The notes below the pieces were generated by a model. That model searched no databases. It was not told the DNA's origin and saw only the letters and a list, made by a program, of their open reading frames with translations. Of a stretch of 64,000 nt of DNA, positions 1-9,025 are shown one piece after another (the stretch's first letter is position 1; the number at the start of each line of letters is the position of its first letter). The stretch covers positions 2,897,004 through 2,961,003 of the forward strand of contig NZ_KE386496.1 of the NCBI RefSeq assembly GCF_000427445.1, written 5' to 3'. The position numbers and the translations under genes were made by a program. The DNA comes from Methylocapsa acidiphila B2 (GTDB taxonomy: Bacteria; Pseudomonadota; Alphaproteobacteria; Rhizobiales; Beijerinckiaceae).

Positions 1-548
1 ACGACGCCCTCGGCGCGCAATTCCTGCCAAAGCGCCCGCGAGAAGGAGAGGACAAAGGCCTTCGAGGCGTAATAGACCGCCATGCCCGGTCCGCCCGGGA
101 AATAGGAGACGACCGACGCCACGTTCAGGATCTTGCCTTTGGCTGCGCGGATCTCTGGCAGGAATTGGGCGGTCATCTCGACAAGAGCCCGGACGTTGAG
201 ATCGACGATCCCGCTCTGCTCGACCGGGTCGAGCTCGGCGAAGGCGCCGATGAGCCCAAATCCAGCATTGTTGACCAAAATTTCGAGCGATGTGTCGAAG
301 GCTTCGAGCGTAGCGGCGACCTCGCGCGACGCGCCGGGCCGGGCCAGATCGAGGGCGATAACAATCGGGCGCGGTCGGCCGGACGCCGCGATCTCGTCAG
401 CGAGCGCTTCGAGCCTATCGCGGCTGCGCGCGACAAGCGCGAGATCATGGCCATGGCGGGCCAAAACGCGGGCGAGATCGGCGCCGATTCCGCCCGAGGC
501 TCCGGTGATCAGGGCGATGCGGCGCTGTTGCGGCTGGCCAGAGTTCAT
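1..548 (-). CDS. SDR-family short-chain dehydrogenase/reductase, 3' end cut by window edge
   Basis: The gene runs off the left edge of the window; about 182 N-terminal residues are visible. They show a classical short-chain dehydrogenase: the nucleotide-binding loop TGASGGIG near residues 16-23, the NNAG structural motif about residue 90, a catalytic Ser in the VASVVS stretch and the YYASK form of the YxxxK active site. The protein is cytosolic and should use NAD(P)H; the substrate cannot be read from the sequence. The ATG overlaps the stop of the upstream TerB-like gene as ATGA, so the two are probably translated together. The fold is certain, the reaction unknown. Confidence 0.9.
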   Translation of the reverse strand, partial: MNSGQPQQRRIALITGASGGIGADLARVLARHGHDLALVARSRDRLEALADEIAASGRPRPIVIALDLARPGASREVAATLEAFDTSLEILVNNAGFGLIGAFAELDPVEQSGIVDLNVRALVEMTAQFLPEIRAAKGKILNVASVVSYFPGGPGMAVYYASKAFVLSFSRALWQELRAEGV

Positions 549-1057
549 GCGCGTCCCTTCGCCGGAGCCGTCGACCACGGGCTTTGGAATTCGGCTTCGG
601 CCGGCGCTCGCTCGCCGACGCGCTGACGCAGCAGGACGCGGTCGCGCGTCGACACCCCGAGAAGCTCAGCCACGCGCCAAATAGTGTTTTCCTCGAGCTC
701 GTCCGCCGTGCCATCGGCGAAGGCGATCTCCCACATCATCTCGACGATCTTGAGCCGTCCATCCTCGTCGAGCGCGCGCTTCAGGACGCTCGTGAACTGA
801 TAGAAATCAACCGCGTCGCGATCGCTCCGCTCGGCCTGCCGGATCAGCTCCGCGGCCGCGCTCGCGTCGAGCCCGAAACGCTCCTCAATGATCGCCGTGA
901 GGCGGCGGCGCTCGGCGAGATCCGTCTGCCCGTCCACATTGGCGGTGTGAACCAGCAAGGCCACGGCGGCGAGCCGATAATCATCTTCGCTAAAGGCTCT
1001 GTCGCCGCCTTCAGTCCCTGCGACTTCGGCGATGAAATGTCTCAAGGCGTCGAACAT
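545..1057 (-). CDS. TerB-family tellurite-resistance-like protein
   Basis: About 170 residues, cytosolic and helical. Residues about 25-140 match the TerB fold: an AVALLVHTANVDG segment, a conserved Glu/Asp-rich helix and the later MMWEIAFADG segment, with acidic residues expected to bind a metal. TerB-like proteins occur in many bacteria and are often unrelated to tellurite. I chose the ATG that begins MFDALRHF because the upstream extension is basic and non-domain sequence. The stop overlaps the SDR start (ATGA), giving a two-gene operon. The cellular role is not known. Confidence 0.8.
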   Translation of the reverse strand: MFDALRHFIAEVAGTEGGDRAFSEDDYRLAAVALLVHTANVDGQTDLAERRRLTAIIEERFGLDASAAAELIRQAERSDRDAVDFYQFTSVLKRALDEDGRLKIVEMMWEIAFADGTADELEENTIWRVAELLGVSTRDRVLLRQRVGERAPAEAEFQSPWSTAPAKGRA

Positions 1058-1236
1058 TCGAAAATTCTCCCGGGGCCTGACCCCTGCGCTGGCAATTCTA
1101 CAAAAAATCGCGCGGACCAACAGCTCGGCTCGTGACCCGCGGTCAAGATCCGCTTCGAGCGAATATGGGAAGGGCGGATCGACGCCGCACGGCTATCTTC
1201 AATCAGTCTGCGCTAATTTTGGGCGCGGCGGCTGGC

Positions 1237-1647
1237 TCAACGCAGGAGCAGGCAGGTCCACCAGCCCTCCGGGCGATGATAGGCGCGGCGCAATTCATTG
1301 ATCCAGGCCTGACATTGCGCGCGAGAGGCGAAACAGACCTTCTCGTCGCGCCAGTCGACGCGACCATAGAAGACCGGGTCCGGCCTGCCGCCGGAAAAAT
1401 GGCCGAGCCAGACAGAGGGCCATGGCAAGGTCTGGGCTGTCACCGGAGGCGACCAGGGCGGCGCGCCGATCATGCAGGGAACGCCGATGCTTTCGGGGGC
1501 CTCGTCGGGGCTGAGCGGCGCGCCGCCGAGCCCGAAAGGAATGGCGTTGAAACCCAGACTGTCGGCGCCGGCAGGGAGAACGTTGCTCACGAAGGCGGCG
1601 AAGGCGACCGCCATTCCGAGCCCCCGCGCGATCCGTCTCGACGTCAT
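1237..1647 (-). CDS. Small secreted protein of unknown function
   Basis: 136 residues. The N-terminus is a typical Sec signal peptide: MTSRRIAR, then a hydrophobic core (GMAVAFAAFV) and a probable cleavage after PAGA. The mature part is rich in Pro, Gly and Trp and has three Cys, which could form a disulfide in the periplasm. A GGAGGCG ribosome binding site precedes the chosen ATG; an in-frame upstream extension has no RBS and would bury the signal peptide. I recognise no family. It stands alone, divergent from the outer-membrane protein gene at 2008. Confidence 0.65.
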   Translation of the reverse strand: MTSRRIARGLGMAVAFAAFVSNVLPAGADSLGFNAIPFGLGGAPLSPDEAPESIGVPCMIGAPPWSPPVTAQTLPWPSVWLGHFSGGRPDPVFYGRVDWRDEKVCFASRAQCQAWINELRRAYHRPEGWWTCLLLR

Positions 1648-2007
1648 GCTCGCCTCCAACCGGCCTGAAATTCCCGCGCGCCCTCGCCCGAGCGGGACGA
1701 CGCGCGACAATGCTAATTGCTGAAGCGCGACTTTGAAAGGCTTTTCCGGCAAGCGCTCGTGGGCCGTGCGGGCTCTCATGAGGAGCGGCGCATAGCGTCT
1801 CCGAGACGGATGTTGCGCTATCACGATAGGATATCAAGTTTTTATTTAAAATAACTATAAAATACGGTCGACTCTACTTAGAAGATGCCGGGAATATTTA
1901 TTTTAGAATGAATATAAACTTGAAATATTGGTTGTGTGTGCAAGTCTTTTGCGCTTACCTCCGAAATATGACGCCTTGGCGTCGATCGCAGGCAAATAGG
2001 GGGCCCT
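1648..2007. other. AT-rich intergenic region upstream of the metal-uptake operon
   Basis: No credible gene. The stretch from about 1830 to 1960 is clearly richer in A and T than the flanking genes and lies just upstream of the outer-membrane protein, cupredoxin and FTR1 genes, so it probably holds their promoter. It contains the imperfect palindrome listed separately at 1902-1918. Confidence 0.6.
1902..1918. promoter_or_regulatory. Irr-box-like imperfect palindrome (candidate iron operator)
   Basis: The sequence TTTAGAA-TGA-ATATAAA has half-sites that agree at 5 of 7 positions with a perfect palindrome of the form TTTAGAA-N3-TTCTAAA. From memory this resembles the iron control elements bound by Irr in rhizobia. 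It sits about 90 bases upstream of the start of an outer-membrane protein gene followed by cupredoxin and FTR1 genes. The sequence match is real, but the operator function is inference. Confidence 0.35.
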
Positions 2008-2961
2008 ATGTCTTCTTTCTGCATCGGGCCGCGCGCTGGCGCGGCTTTTATGGGCGCTGCGCTTTTCGCAGCTTTCGTCACTGCTGGCGCAAAGCCGGCC
2101 CGCGCAGCGGATGGAGCCTCTTTGACGCCTTCCACCGCAGCCCCGCCGGCGATCGATCCCTACCATGAGCTCGAGACGAAATATCTCTTCGGCTTCACCC
2201 AAGGCGCAGACATCGGCGCCGAGGGCGAGCAAGCGGTCGAATTCGAGACCACAGGCTCGTTTCGGATGCGGGGCGGCTCCTTCAACGCGATCGAGCAGGA
2301 GATCGAACTCGAGGGCGTGCCGACCCAGTTCTTCAGCTATGAGCTCTCGGCGCATCTCCTTGGCCAGTCGGTCAATTACGTCGAGGGGGTCGATAGAAAC
2401 TACCATGACATCAATTTCAGCGGCCTTTCCGGAGAGTTCAGGTTCGCCCTCCTCGATCGCGGCCCTGGATCGCCGATCGGCCTCACTTTCAACATCGAGC
2501 CTGAATGGTCGCGGGTCGATGACGTCAGCGGCGCCTTGACGCGGGACTTCGGCACAGAGTTCAAGATCGTCGCCGACACGGAGCTCATTCCCAACCGGCT
2601 TTATGCGGCGGCCAATTTGAGCTACGGGCTCGGCTACGGCCGGGAATTCGGCGAGACGAAATGGCAGCAAGGCTCCGACATCGGCTTGACGGCGGCCATG
2701 GCCTATCGCGTCGCGCCGACCGTCACCTTGGGCGGCGAGATCCAATATTACCGCACCTTCGACGGCTTTGGCATGCAGAGTTTTGTCGGCAACGCTCTCT
2801 ATGTGGGCCCGACCTTGCATGTCCAATTCACCCCGAAGATCATGCTGGCCGCGGCCTTTTCCATGCAAGTCGCGGGACATGCCGCTGGCGAGGGCCGGGC
2901 TCTGGATCTCACCAATTTCCAGCGCGACCTCGCCAATCTGAAGCTCGAATTTGAATTTTAG
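2008..2961 (+). CDS. Outer-membrane beta-barrel protein linked to FTR1 metal uptake
   Basis: 317 residues. A signal peptide (hydrophobic GAAFMGAALFAAFVTAGA, cleavage near ARAA) is followed by a chain of alternating amphipathic strands that ends in Phe, as expected for a BAM-inserted outer-membrane barrel. Strand-like stretches such as LYAAANLSYGLGYG and TLGGEIQYYRTF support this. A strong AGGGGG ribosome binding site lies before the ATG. The genes for a periplasmic cupredoxin-like protein and the FTR1 permease follow on the same strand, so it may be the outer-membrane route or sensor for the same metal. I cannot place it in a named porin family. Confidence 0.75.
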   Translation: MSSFCIGPRAGAAFMGAALFAAFVTAGAKPARAADGASLTPSTAAPPAIDPYHELETKYLFGFTQGADIGAEGEQAVEFETTGSFRMRGGSFNAIEQEIELEGVPTQFFSYELSAHLLGQSVNYVEGVDRNYHDINFSGLSGEFRFALLDRGPGSPIGLTFNIEPEWSRVDDVSGALTRDFGTEFKIVADTELIPNRLYAAANLSYGLGYGREFGETKWQQGSDIGLTAAMAYRVAPTVTLGGEIQYYRTFDGFGMQSFVGNALYVGPTLHVQFTPKIMLAAAFSMQVAGHAAGEGRALDLTNFQRDLANLKLEFEF

Positions 2962-3091
2962 CATGGTGCGGAATCGCAGAGTTTTTGGAAGGCCCCATTT
3001 ACTATGTTGCGGGAGCGACGACGTGACCGGGTGTCGCTTTCCGCTTGACTATTCGCTCGGCCGAGGCTGTGACGTTGAGGAGTTGAAAGAA

Positions 3092-3466
3092 ATGAAGGCT
3101 TCCGCCTCAAAAGGATTTGTGATCGGCTTCGGCGCGGCGGCGATCGGCCTCTTCGCCTTAGTCGCTTCGATAGCCGGAATAGCTCCGGCCGCGGCCGAGG
3201 ACGCCGCGGTCGTGCGCCTTGCGATCAAGGATCACCGCTTCCAGCCGGCGGAGGCGCGCGCGCCGGCCGGCAAGCCGATCACGATCGAGATCAGAAATCT
3301 GGACCCGACGCCGGCCGAATTCGAGAGCAAGACCATGCGCGTCGAGAAGGTCGTCGCGGGCGGCGGCGCGATCACAGTCCAGATTCGTCCGCTCCCTGCG
3401 GGGCGCTATCGGTTCTTTGACGATTATCACGAAGATACGACTGAAGGTTTCCTGGTGGTTCAATGA
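3092..3466 (+). CDS. Periplasmic cupredoxin-like protein of the EfeO/FTR1 type
   Basis: 124 residues: a signal peptide (GFVIGFGAAAIGLFALVASIAG, split here by A-rich stretches) and a single cupredoxin-like beta sandwich. The mature domain has the pattern of EfeO N-terminal domains, including the FESKTMRVEKVV strand and a C-terminal RYRFFDDYHEDT turn. The Cys of a blue-copper site is absent, so electron transfer through type 1 copper is unlikely; in this family the domain is thought to bind or oxidise iron next to the permease. I chose the ATG at MKASAS because the upstream in-frame part is not signal-like. The FTR1 gene begins 10 bases after its stop. Confidence 0.8.
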   Translation: MKASASKGFVIGFGAAAIGLFALVASIAGIAPAAAEDAAVVRLAIKDHRFQPAEARAPAGKPITIEIRNLDPTPAEFESKTMRVEKVVAGGGAITVQIRPLPAGRYRFFDDYHEDTTEGFLVVQ

Positions 3467-3476
3467 GAAGAAATCC

Positions 3477-4319
3477 ATGCTTGGCGCGCTGATTATCGTT
3501 TTCAGAGAAGTGCTCGAGGCCGGCATTATCGTCGGCATTCTTCTCGCCGTGACGCGCGGCGTTCCGCGACGTGGCCTCTGGATCGCCGGGGGCGTCGCGG
3601 CGGGCGTCGCCGGCGCCGGTCTGCTCGCCATTTTCGCGGAGCAGATCTCCAACGCTCTGGCTGGCGTCGGGCAGGAGCTTTTCAACGCCGGCGTGCTGGC
3701 GGTCGCCGTCGTCATGCTCGCCTGGCATAATATCTGGATGGCGCGCCACGGCCGCGAAATGGCGGCGCATATGAAGGAAGTCGGCGATGCCGCGGCCAAA
3801 GGCTCGCGCTCGCTCGCGGCGGTCGCGATCGTGGTCGCCGTCGCTGTGCTCCGCGAAGGCTCGGAAATTGTGCTCTTTCTTTATGGCTTGACCATCTCCG
3901 GAGATTCGACGAACTCGGGGCTCCTCGTCGGCGGGCTCATCGGCCTCTTGCTCGGATGCGGCGTCACCGCTCTGACCTTTTTCGGATTGGTCAAGATTCC
4001 GGCCCGCTATCTTTTCGGCGTCACGACGGTGCTCATCACCTTTCTGGCCGCTGGGCTCGCCGCCCAATCCGTCGCTTTTCTTCAGCAAGCCGGAATCGCC
4101 ACCGCATGGGAAGGGACCGTCTGGGACACATCGTGGATCTTGTCGGACAGAAGCCTGCTCGGCCGCGTTCTGCACACGTTGGTCGGCTATTCGGATCAAC
4201 CGTCCGGCATGCAGCTCGCTGTCTACGGCCTGACCCTCATCACGATCTTTGGCCTCACCAAGGCATTGCGCCCGTCCTATCCGGCAAAGCCCAGGGCTAT
4301 GGTTGAGCAAAGCCTTTGA
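3477..4319 (+). CDS. FTR1-family high-affinity iron permease
   Basis: 280 residues with about seven membrane helices. The two iron-binding REXXE motifs of the FTR1/EfeU family are present: REVLE at residues 10-14 in helix 1 and REGSE at 126-130 in helix 4. The first motif has Val where REGLE has Gly, which the family tolerates. It moves ferric iron across the inner membrane, normally with a periplasmic partner, here the cupredoxin encoded directly upstream. The start was set at MLGALIIVF because it places REXXE in the first helix and has a GAGAAG-like RBS. No EfeB peroxidase gene is nearby. Confidence 0.92.
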   Translation: MLGALIIVFREVLEAGIIVGILLAVTRGVPRRGLWIAGGVAAGVAGAGLLAIFAEQISNALAGVGQELFNAGVLAVAVVMLAWHNIWMARHGREMAAHMKEVGDAAAKGSRSLAAVAIVVAVAVLREGSEIVLFLYGLTISGDSTNSGLLVGGLIGLLLGCGVTALTFFGLVKIPARYLFGVTTVLITFLAAGLAAQSVAFLQQAGIATAWEGTVWDTSWILSDRSLLGRVLHTLVGYSDQPSGMQLAVYGLTLITIFGLTKALRPSYPAKPRAMVEQSL

Positions 4320-4390
4320 TTGGGATCGAGCTTTGAAAGCGCGGCCCTTGCCGAACTGAAGGAAGCCAGCCCTGCTTGGGCTCGGGCGCG

Positions 4391-5689
4391 CTAATTGCGC
4401 CGAGCTAACGCTTGTCCCTCCTCCCAGAGCGGTGCGGTCTGGTTTGATTGGGACGGGGGCTCGCGGGCGACGGAGCTCCAAAAGCTCGCAGGCAATTGTG
4501 CGAGCCATCTTTCCTTTGAAAAGTGGACAAGCGCATGCGCCCGCGCCGCACGTCCGAGACGCTGACGCTCCCCCGGATCGTTCAGAAGCCGCCGCAGCGC
4601 GTGGGCCGCCCGGTTGATGTCAGGCTCCGCCCAAACCGCCCCAAAGCCCTCATAGACATGCTGAGGATCGACGACCGGAGCGAGGGCCGCATCGATGAGG
4701 ATGCCGCTGTCCGGCGTCATGAAATCGAGATTGCCGGACCAGCCCGTCGCGATCACCGGCTTCGCGGCCGCCATCGCCTCGGCGAGCAAGAATCCGAACC
4801 CCTCCGAGCGATGCAGCGACAGGACTATGTCGGCGCGCGCCACGAGATCCTTCAGTTGATCCTGGCTCGAGAGATCGTTGATCACATGCGCATTGGCTAA
4901 TTGATCTAGGGCGCGCCGCAGCCGGGCCATCGATTCCGGCCAGACATGGGCGTTGCTGATCTTGATGACCAAGACCGCCGTTGGATCGTCGCCGGCGGCC
5001 CGCCGAAACGCCTCGATCGCGGCTTCGGGGTTCTTGCGCGCGTGTCCCGACCGAACGTCGTACATGAAAAGGACCACGGCGCGACCCCGGAAGGCCGGCA
5101 ACGGGTCGTTCCGCGGCCTCGTAGGCGTCGCCTCCACGTCGATGAAATGCGGCGCGACATGAATAGGCTTGTCGGGAAGGGCGCGCCGGAACGCGTCCGC
5201 CACAAATCGGCTCGGCGTCCAAATTTCGTCCGCCTGAACAGCCGCGCGAGCCCATTGCGCGGGAACCGTCTCGAGCTCCCACGCCCAATAGGCGATGATC
5301 TTTCGTCGCGAGAATTGGCGGCGAAGAGCGGCTGAGATGAGATGAAAATCTTGCGGATTGACATGCACGATCGCGACGCCGTCGGCGCCGGCGCCGGGTG
5401 GCCAAAGAGGCCCGGCGGCGAAATCATCGAGTAGGGCGAAGAGCCGGCTTGCGTTCGCGGCCGAAGCAGGAAGGCTGATTTGCTGAAATATGTTCAGCAT
5501 CTGTCGCGCGCCTTGCCCAAGTCCGGACGCCGTCCCCATGAGCCCGCAGACGACAATATCTCCAGGCGCAAGCGGCCGCCAAGGATCGATCGGACGCCTG
5601 AGCAGGCGCTCTGCGAGCTTGCGCTCTCTCTCCTGCATCCAGCGCGGCTGCGCGTCGAGGGCGATGCAGGCGAGTTTCCGAAGCACCAT
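4391..5689 (-). CDS. Glycosyltransferase, GT4-like (GT-B fold)
   Basis: 432 residues, no signal peptide or membrane helix. The C-terminal half carries the GT4 donor-site pattern HRSEGFGFLLAEAMAAAKPVIAT, seen here as HRSEGFG (about residue 293) followed by the E(x7)E pair that binds the nucleotide-sugar. The N-terminal half has a Rossmann-like acceptor domain. It probably adds a sugar to a lipid or polysaccharide at the cytosolic face of the inner membrane. It is divergent from the WD40 gene and is one of four glycosyltransferases in 11 kb. Donor and acceptor are unknown. Confidence 0.85.
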   Translation of the reverse strand: MVLRKLACIALDAQPRWMQERERKLAERLLRRPIDPWRPLAPGDIVVCGLMGTASGLGQGARQMLNIFQQISLPASAANASRLFALLDDFAAGPLWPPGAGADGVAIVHVNPQDFHLISAALRRQFSRRKIIAYWAWELETVPAQWARAAVQADEIWTPSRFVADAFRRALPDKPIHVAPHFIDVEATPTRPRNDPLPAFRGRAVVLFMYDVRSGHARKNPEAAIEAFRRAAGDDPTAVLVIKISNAHVWPESMARLRRALDQLANAHVINDLSSQDQLKDLVARADIVLSLHRSEGFGFLLAEAMAAAKPVIATGWSGNLDFMTPDSGILIDAALAPVVDPQHVYEGFGAVWAEPDINRAAHALRRLLNDPGERQRLGRAARAHALVHFSKERWLAQLPASFWSSVAREPPSQSNQTAPLWEEGQALARRN

Positions 5690-5886
5690 GTGTTGTCCAG
5701 TTGGCTCCGCGCGGCCGCGGCGACGTTTCGTCAGGATGGCATGCGGGCGCGCCTCGGAAAAGTGGCTTCGAGCGCATGCGCGAAGCTGTGCTAGGCTCTG
5801 TCGTGTGGCTCAGCCGAAGCCCCTTCAGTCTCGCCTCGGCGCGAGACTGAACGGTTTGGATCGGCCAGGAAGTTGGTGGAGGGCGC

Positions 5887-7947
5887 ATGCCGGCCTGGTT
5901 CATTTTCCTGATCTGCCTCGCGGCCGGTTTGGCCGGCGGGGCGGTGGCGCAAGAAGCGGCGAAGAGCGGACCGCTTTCGGAAGGCGCCGCCGTCGTTCTT
6001 CAAATCGGGCATGGCGGGTCCGTTCAATCAACGGCTTTCTCGCCAGACGGCCGCATGGCGCTGTCGGGAAGCCGGGATCGCACCTTGAAGCTTTGGGACG
6101 TCGCCAGCGCCCGCTTGATCCGCACCTTCGCCGGCCACGCCGATTATGTTTGGTCGGTCGCTTTTTCGCCGGACGGCCGGACGGCGCTTTCGGGAAGTTG
6201 GGACAAGACGCTGAAGCTTTGGGATGTCGCCAGCGGGGATCTGATCCGGACGTTCGAGGGCCACGCGGGCTATGTGCGCGCTGTAGCTTTTTCGCCGGAC
6301 GGGCGGTGGGCGCTCTCGGGAAGCTGGGACAAGACGCTGAAGCTTTGGGACGTCGCCAGCGGGGATCTGATCCGGACCTTTGACGATTCGGACCTCGTCG
6401 AGGGGGTCGCCTTCTCGCCGGATGGCCGCATGGCGGCCTCGGGCGGCGCGGACAAAACCCTGAAGCTCTGGGACCTTTCGAGCGGCGAGCGCCTCAAAAC
6501 CTTCTCGGGCCATGATGGGGGGGTGTCTTCGATCGCTTTCGCGCCGAACGGGCAGACGATCCTGTCGGGAAGCGCCGATAAGACGGCGAATCTTTGGGAT
6601 GTCGCCAGCGGCCGTCTGATCAAGAGCTTGGCGGGTCACGCCGCTCCGGTCACGGCCGTCGCCTTTTCGGCGGACGGCCGGTTTGCTGCGTCTGGAGGGC
6701 AGGACAACGAGCTGAAGCTTTGGGATATGGCGAACGAAGAGTTGATTCGAACTTACGGGGGCCAGGCGGACCCTGTGCTTTCGATCGCCTTCGCGCCCGA
6801 CGGCCGCTCGATACTCGCCGGCAACGACGACAACACCTTACGGCTCTGGGACGCAGCAAGCGACGATTTGGTTCGCAAGTTCGAGGGCGCCGGCATGGTG
6901 AACGCCGTCGCCTTTTCCCCCGATGGGCGTTCGGCGCTTTCGGGCGGCGGCGATCATGCGCTCAGGCTTTGGGACCTCGGGACGGGCCGCCTGCTGCGGA
7001 GCATGTGGGGGCATCAATCCGTCGTGGACGCGGTCGCCGTCGCATCGGACGGCCGCACGGCGCTTTCTGGGAGCGGCGACAAGACCGCGAAGCTCTGGAG
7101 CCTGACGAATGGCGCCCTGCTGCGGAGCTTCGAGGGCCATGCCGAGCCGGTGCTGTCCGTCGCCTTCTCGCCCGATCGGCGCAACGCGGCCTCGGCGAGC
7201 CTCGACAAGACTCTGAAGCTGTGGGATCTCGCCGACGGCCGGCTCATTCGGACGTTCAAAGGCCATACCGGCCTCGTTTATTCCGTCGCCTTCTCAGCCG
7301 ATGGACGAAAGCTGCTCTCTGGGAGCGATGATACGACCTTGAGGCTTTGGGACGTCGCCGCAGGTCAGGCGACCCGGACATTCGAGAACGCGGGCCTGGT
7401 CGAGGCCGTCGCGCTCTCGCCCGACGGCCGTTCCGCGCTATCCGGGAGCGACGACGCTAAGTTGAGGTACTGGGACGTCGCGAACGGTCGGCTGATCCGC
7501 ACGTTGGAGGGCCATACGAACACTGTGTTTTCCGTCGCCTTTTCTCCAGACGGACGGACGGCGCTTTCAGGCGGGGGCGACAATAAAGTGAATCTTTGGG
7601 ATCTGGAGAGCGGCCGACTGATCAAAACCATGGAAGGACATGGCGAACCCGTCCTCTCGGTTGCTTTCTCGCCGGATGGCCGACGGGCGCTTTCGGGCGC
7701 CGGCGACAATACATTGAAGCTCTGGGACTTGGCTGACGGCCGCAATCTCGCGACCTATATGGCGTCCGGGCCGGATTGGATCGCGATCGAGCCCGACGGG
7801 ATTTTCGCGGCGTCTGGGGACCCTGGCAAATTCATCGCCCTCGTGCGCGGCACAGAGCTTCTGCCTTTGGATCGGTTCGTCGCCGACAGGCGGAGAGAGG
7901 CTCTGCCAAGCCCCATGCCCGACGCCAAGCCAATAAAGGCCCAGTAA
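5887..7947 (+). CDS. Secreted 14-repeat WD40 beta-propeller protein
   Basis: 686 residues: a signal peptide (hydrophobic FIFLICLAAGLAGGAVA), fourteen WD40 repeats of 40-42 residues covering about residues 35-620, and a short tail. Most repeats read GH-x(n)-V-x(3)-FSPDGR-x(4)-SGS-D-KTLKLWDV. Fourteen blades are the right number for two seven-bladed propellers. Repeats 4, 8 and 12 lack the GH dipeptide (they begin DSDLVEG, GAGMVNA, NAGLVEA), so the array has a period of four repeats. Repeats 2 and 3 are nearly identical in DNA, a sign of recent duplication. It is probably a periplasmic or surface scaffold; the partner is unknown. Confidence 0.9.
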   Translation: MPAWFIFLICLAAGLAGGAVAQEAAKSGPLSEGAAVVLQIGHGGSVQSTAFSPDGRMALSGSRDRTLKLWDVASARLIRTFAGHADYVWSVAFSPDGRTALSGSWDKTLKLWDVASGDLIRTFEGHAGYVRAVAFSPDGRWALSGSWDKTLKLWDVASGDLIRTFDDSDLVEGVAFSPDGRMAASGGADKTLKLWDLSSGERLKTFSGHDGGVSSIAFAPNGQTILSGSADKTANLWDVASGRLIKSLAGHAAPVTAVAFSADGRFAASGGQDNELKLWDMANEELIRTYGGQADPVLSIAFAPDGRSILAGNDDNTLRLWDAASDDLVRKFEGAGMVNAVAFSPDGRSALSGGGDHALRLWDLGTGRLLRSMWGHQSVVDAVAVASDGRTALSGSGDKTAKLWSLTNGALLRSFEGHAEPVLSVAFSPDRRNAASASLDKTLKLWDLADGRLIRTFKGHTGLVYSVAFSADGRKLLSGSDDTTLRLWDVAAGQATRTFENAGLVEAVALSPDGRSALSGSDDAKLRYWDVANGRLIRTLEGHTNTVFSVAFSPDGRTALSGGGDNKVNLWDLESGRLIKTMEGHGEPVLSVAFSPDGRRALSGAGDNTLKLWDLADGRNLATYMASGPDWIAIEPDGIFAASGDPGKFIALVRGTELLPLDRFVADRRREALPSPMPDAKPIKAQ

Positions 7948-7996
7948 GATCCGAACTCCTGAGCGCCTGTTGGAAATTCTATCGGCCTGATTTGCT

Positions 7997-9025
7997 TTAG
8001 GCGCGCTCCAAATCCTGGATGAGCGCGATGACCGTTTCCCGGTCTTGATCAGCGGCCCGATTATAGGCCTCGAGAATGCGATTGGCCGCGATGCGGCCGG
8101 CCGCGCGCCAACCGTCCGACCCGAAGTTTTGGAGGATCGCGTCGGCGGCGGCGCATGCGTCGTCTGGCGGAACGTAAACGGCCCAACGGCGAAGAGTCTC
8201 TCGGAAAATCGGAATATCGACCGCGACCGTCGGCAGCCCGGCATATTGGAGCTCGAGAAGCGGCAGGCCGAGCCCTTCGTCGAGCGCGGTGGAGATCAGA
8301 GCATCGCTCTCCTGGACCGCTTGGCGAATCTCCGAATCGGTCAGATAGCCGCATAGCTTGACCTGACGTCTACCTGACAGGGCCTGGCGATCGCGCCCCC
8401 AGCCGGCCTGGCCGATGATCAAAAGCTCGGCTGGCTGGCCGCGCGCGTTCAGCGCCTCGATGACATCGGCCGCATAGAGATAATTTTTCCGTGGCTCGAC
8501 CGTGCCGAGCGCGACGAAGCGAAGGATTGGTCGCGGCGGCGGGGACGGCCCTGGATGCAGATCAAAAATATTTCGAATCCGCGGACGGTATAATTCGACC
8601 CGGGCCGGCTTTTGCGCTCGCGTCATCAATTCGGCGCGGGTTTTTTCCGAATTCGCGAGAAAGACCTCCTGCTTGCGGAGCAGGCGGGCGAGACTCGGTC
8701 GAGTATAAAAGAGGGCGGCTCGATCGAGAATCTGCGGCCGTTCGATTGCGAAGAGGTCGTGAACATAGGGAATGACGCGGCGACAGGCCATTTGCAGCGC
8801 GATCGAAGGCGGAAAACCGGGGCACAGGACCACGCTCCCGGGATTCGTCAGAGCTGTCCAGGGCAGGCCGAGCCATTGCTTCGACGCCATCCCGGCGATT
8901 GACGCGGCCGTGACATGGATCGTTTCGAGCGGAGCGAGCGCGCTGCGCGAGAAAAGCTCGAGAGCGATGCGCTCGAGGCCGGTGATGGGTCGATGAAGAT
9001 GGGTGAAGTCGACGAAGACGGTCAT
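7997..9025 (-). CDS. Glycosyltransferase, GT4-like
   Basis: 342 residues with a GT-B fold. The acceptor half begins MTVFVDFTHLHRP and the donor half has the VALGTVEPRKNY stretch typical of GT4 mannosyl/rhamnosyl transferases, then DEGLGLPLLELQYAGLPT, in which Glu residues bind the sugar nucleotide. It is soluble or peripheral on the inner membrane. It lies convergent to the WD40 gene and divergent from the membrane fusion protein gene at 9292, inside a region of glycosyltransferases and an exporter. The specificity cannot be read. Confidence 0.85.
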   Translation of the reverse strand: MTVFVDFTHLHRPITGLERIALELFSRSALAPLETIHVTAASIAGMASKQWLGLPWTALTNPGSVVLCPGFPPSIALQMACRRVIPYVHDLFAIERPQILDRAALFYTRPSLARLLRKQEVFLANSEKTRAELMTRAQKPARVELYRPRIRNIFDLHPGPSPPPRPILRFVALGTVEPRKNYLYAADVIEALNARGQPAELLIIGQAGWGRDRQALSGRRQVKLCGYLTDSEIRQAVQESDALISTALDEGLGLPLLELQYAGLPTVAVDIPIFRETLRRWAVYVPPDDACAAADAILQNFGSDGWRAAGRIAANRILEAYNRAADQDRETVIALIQDLERA

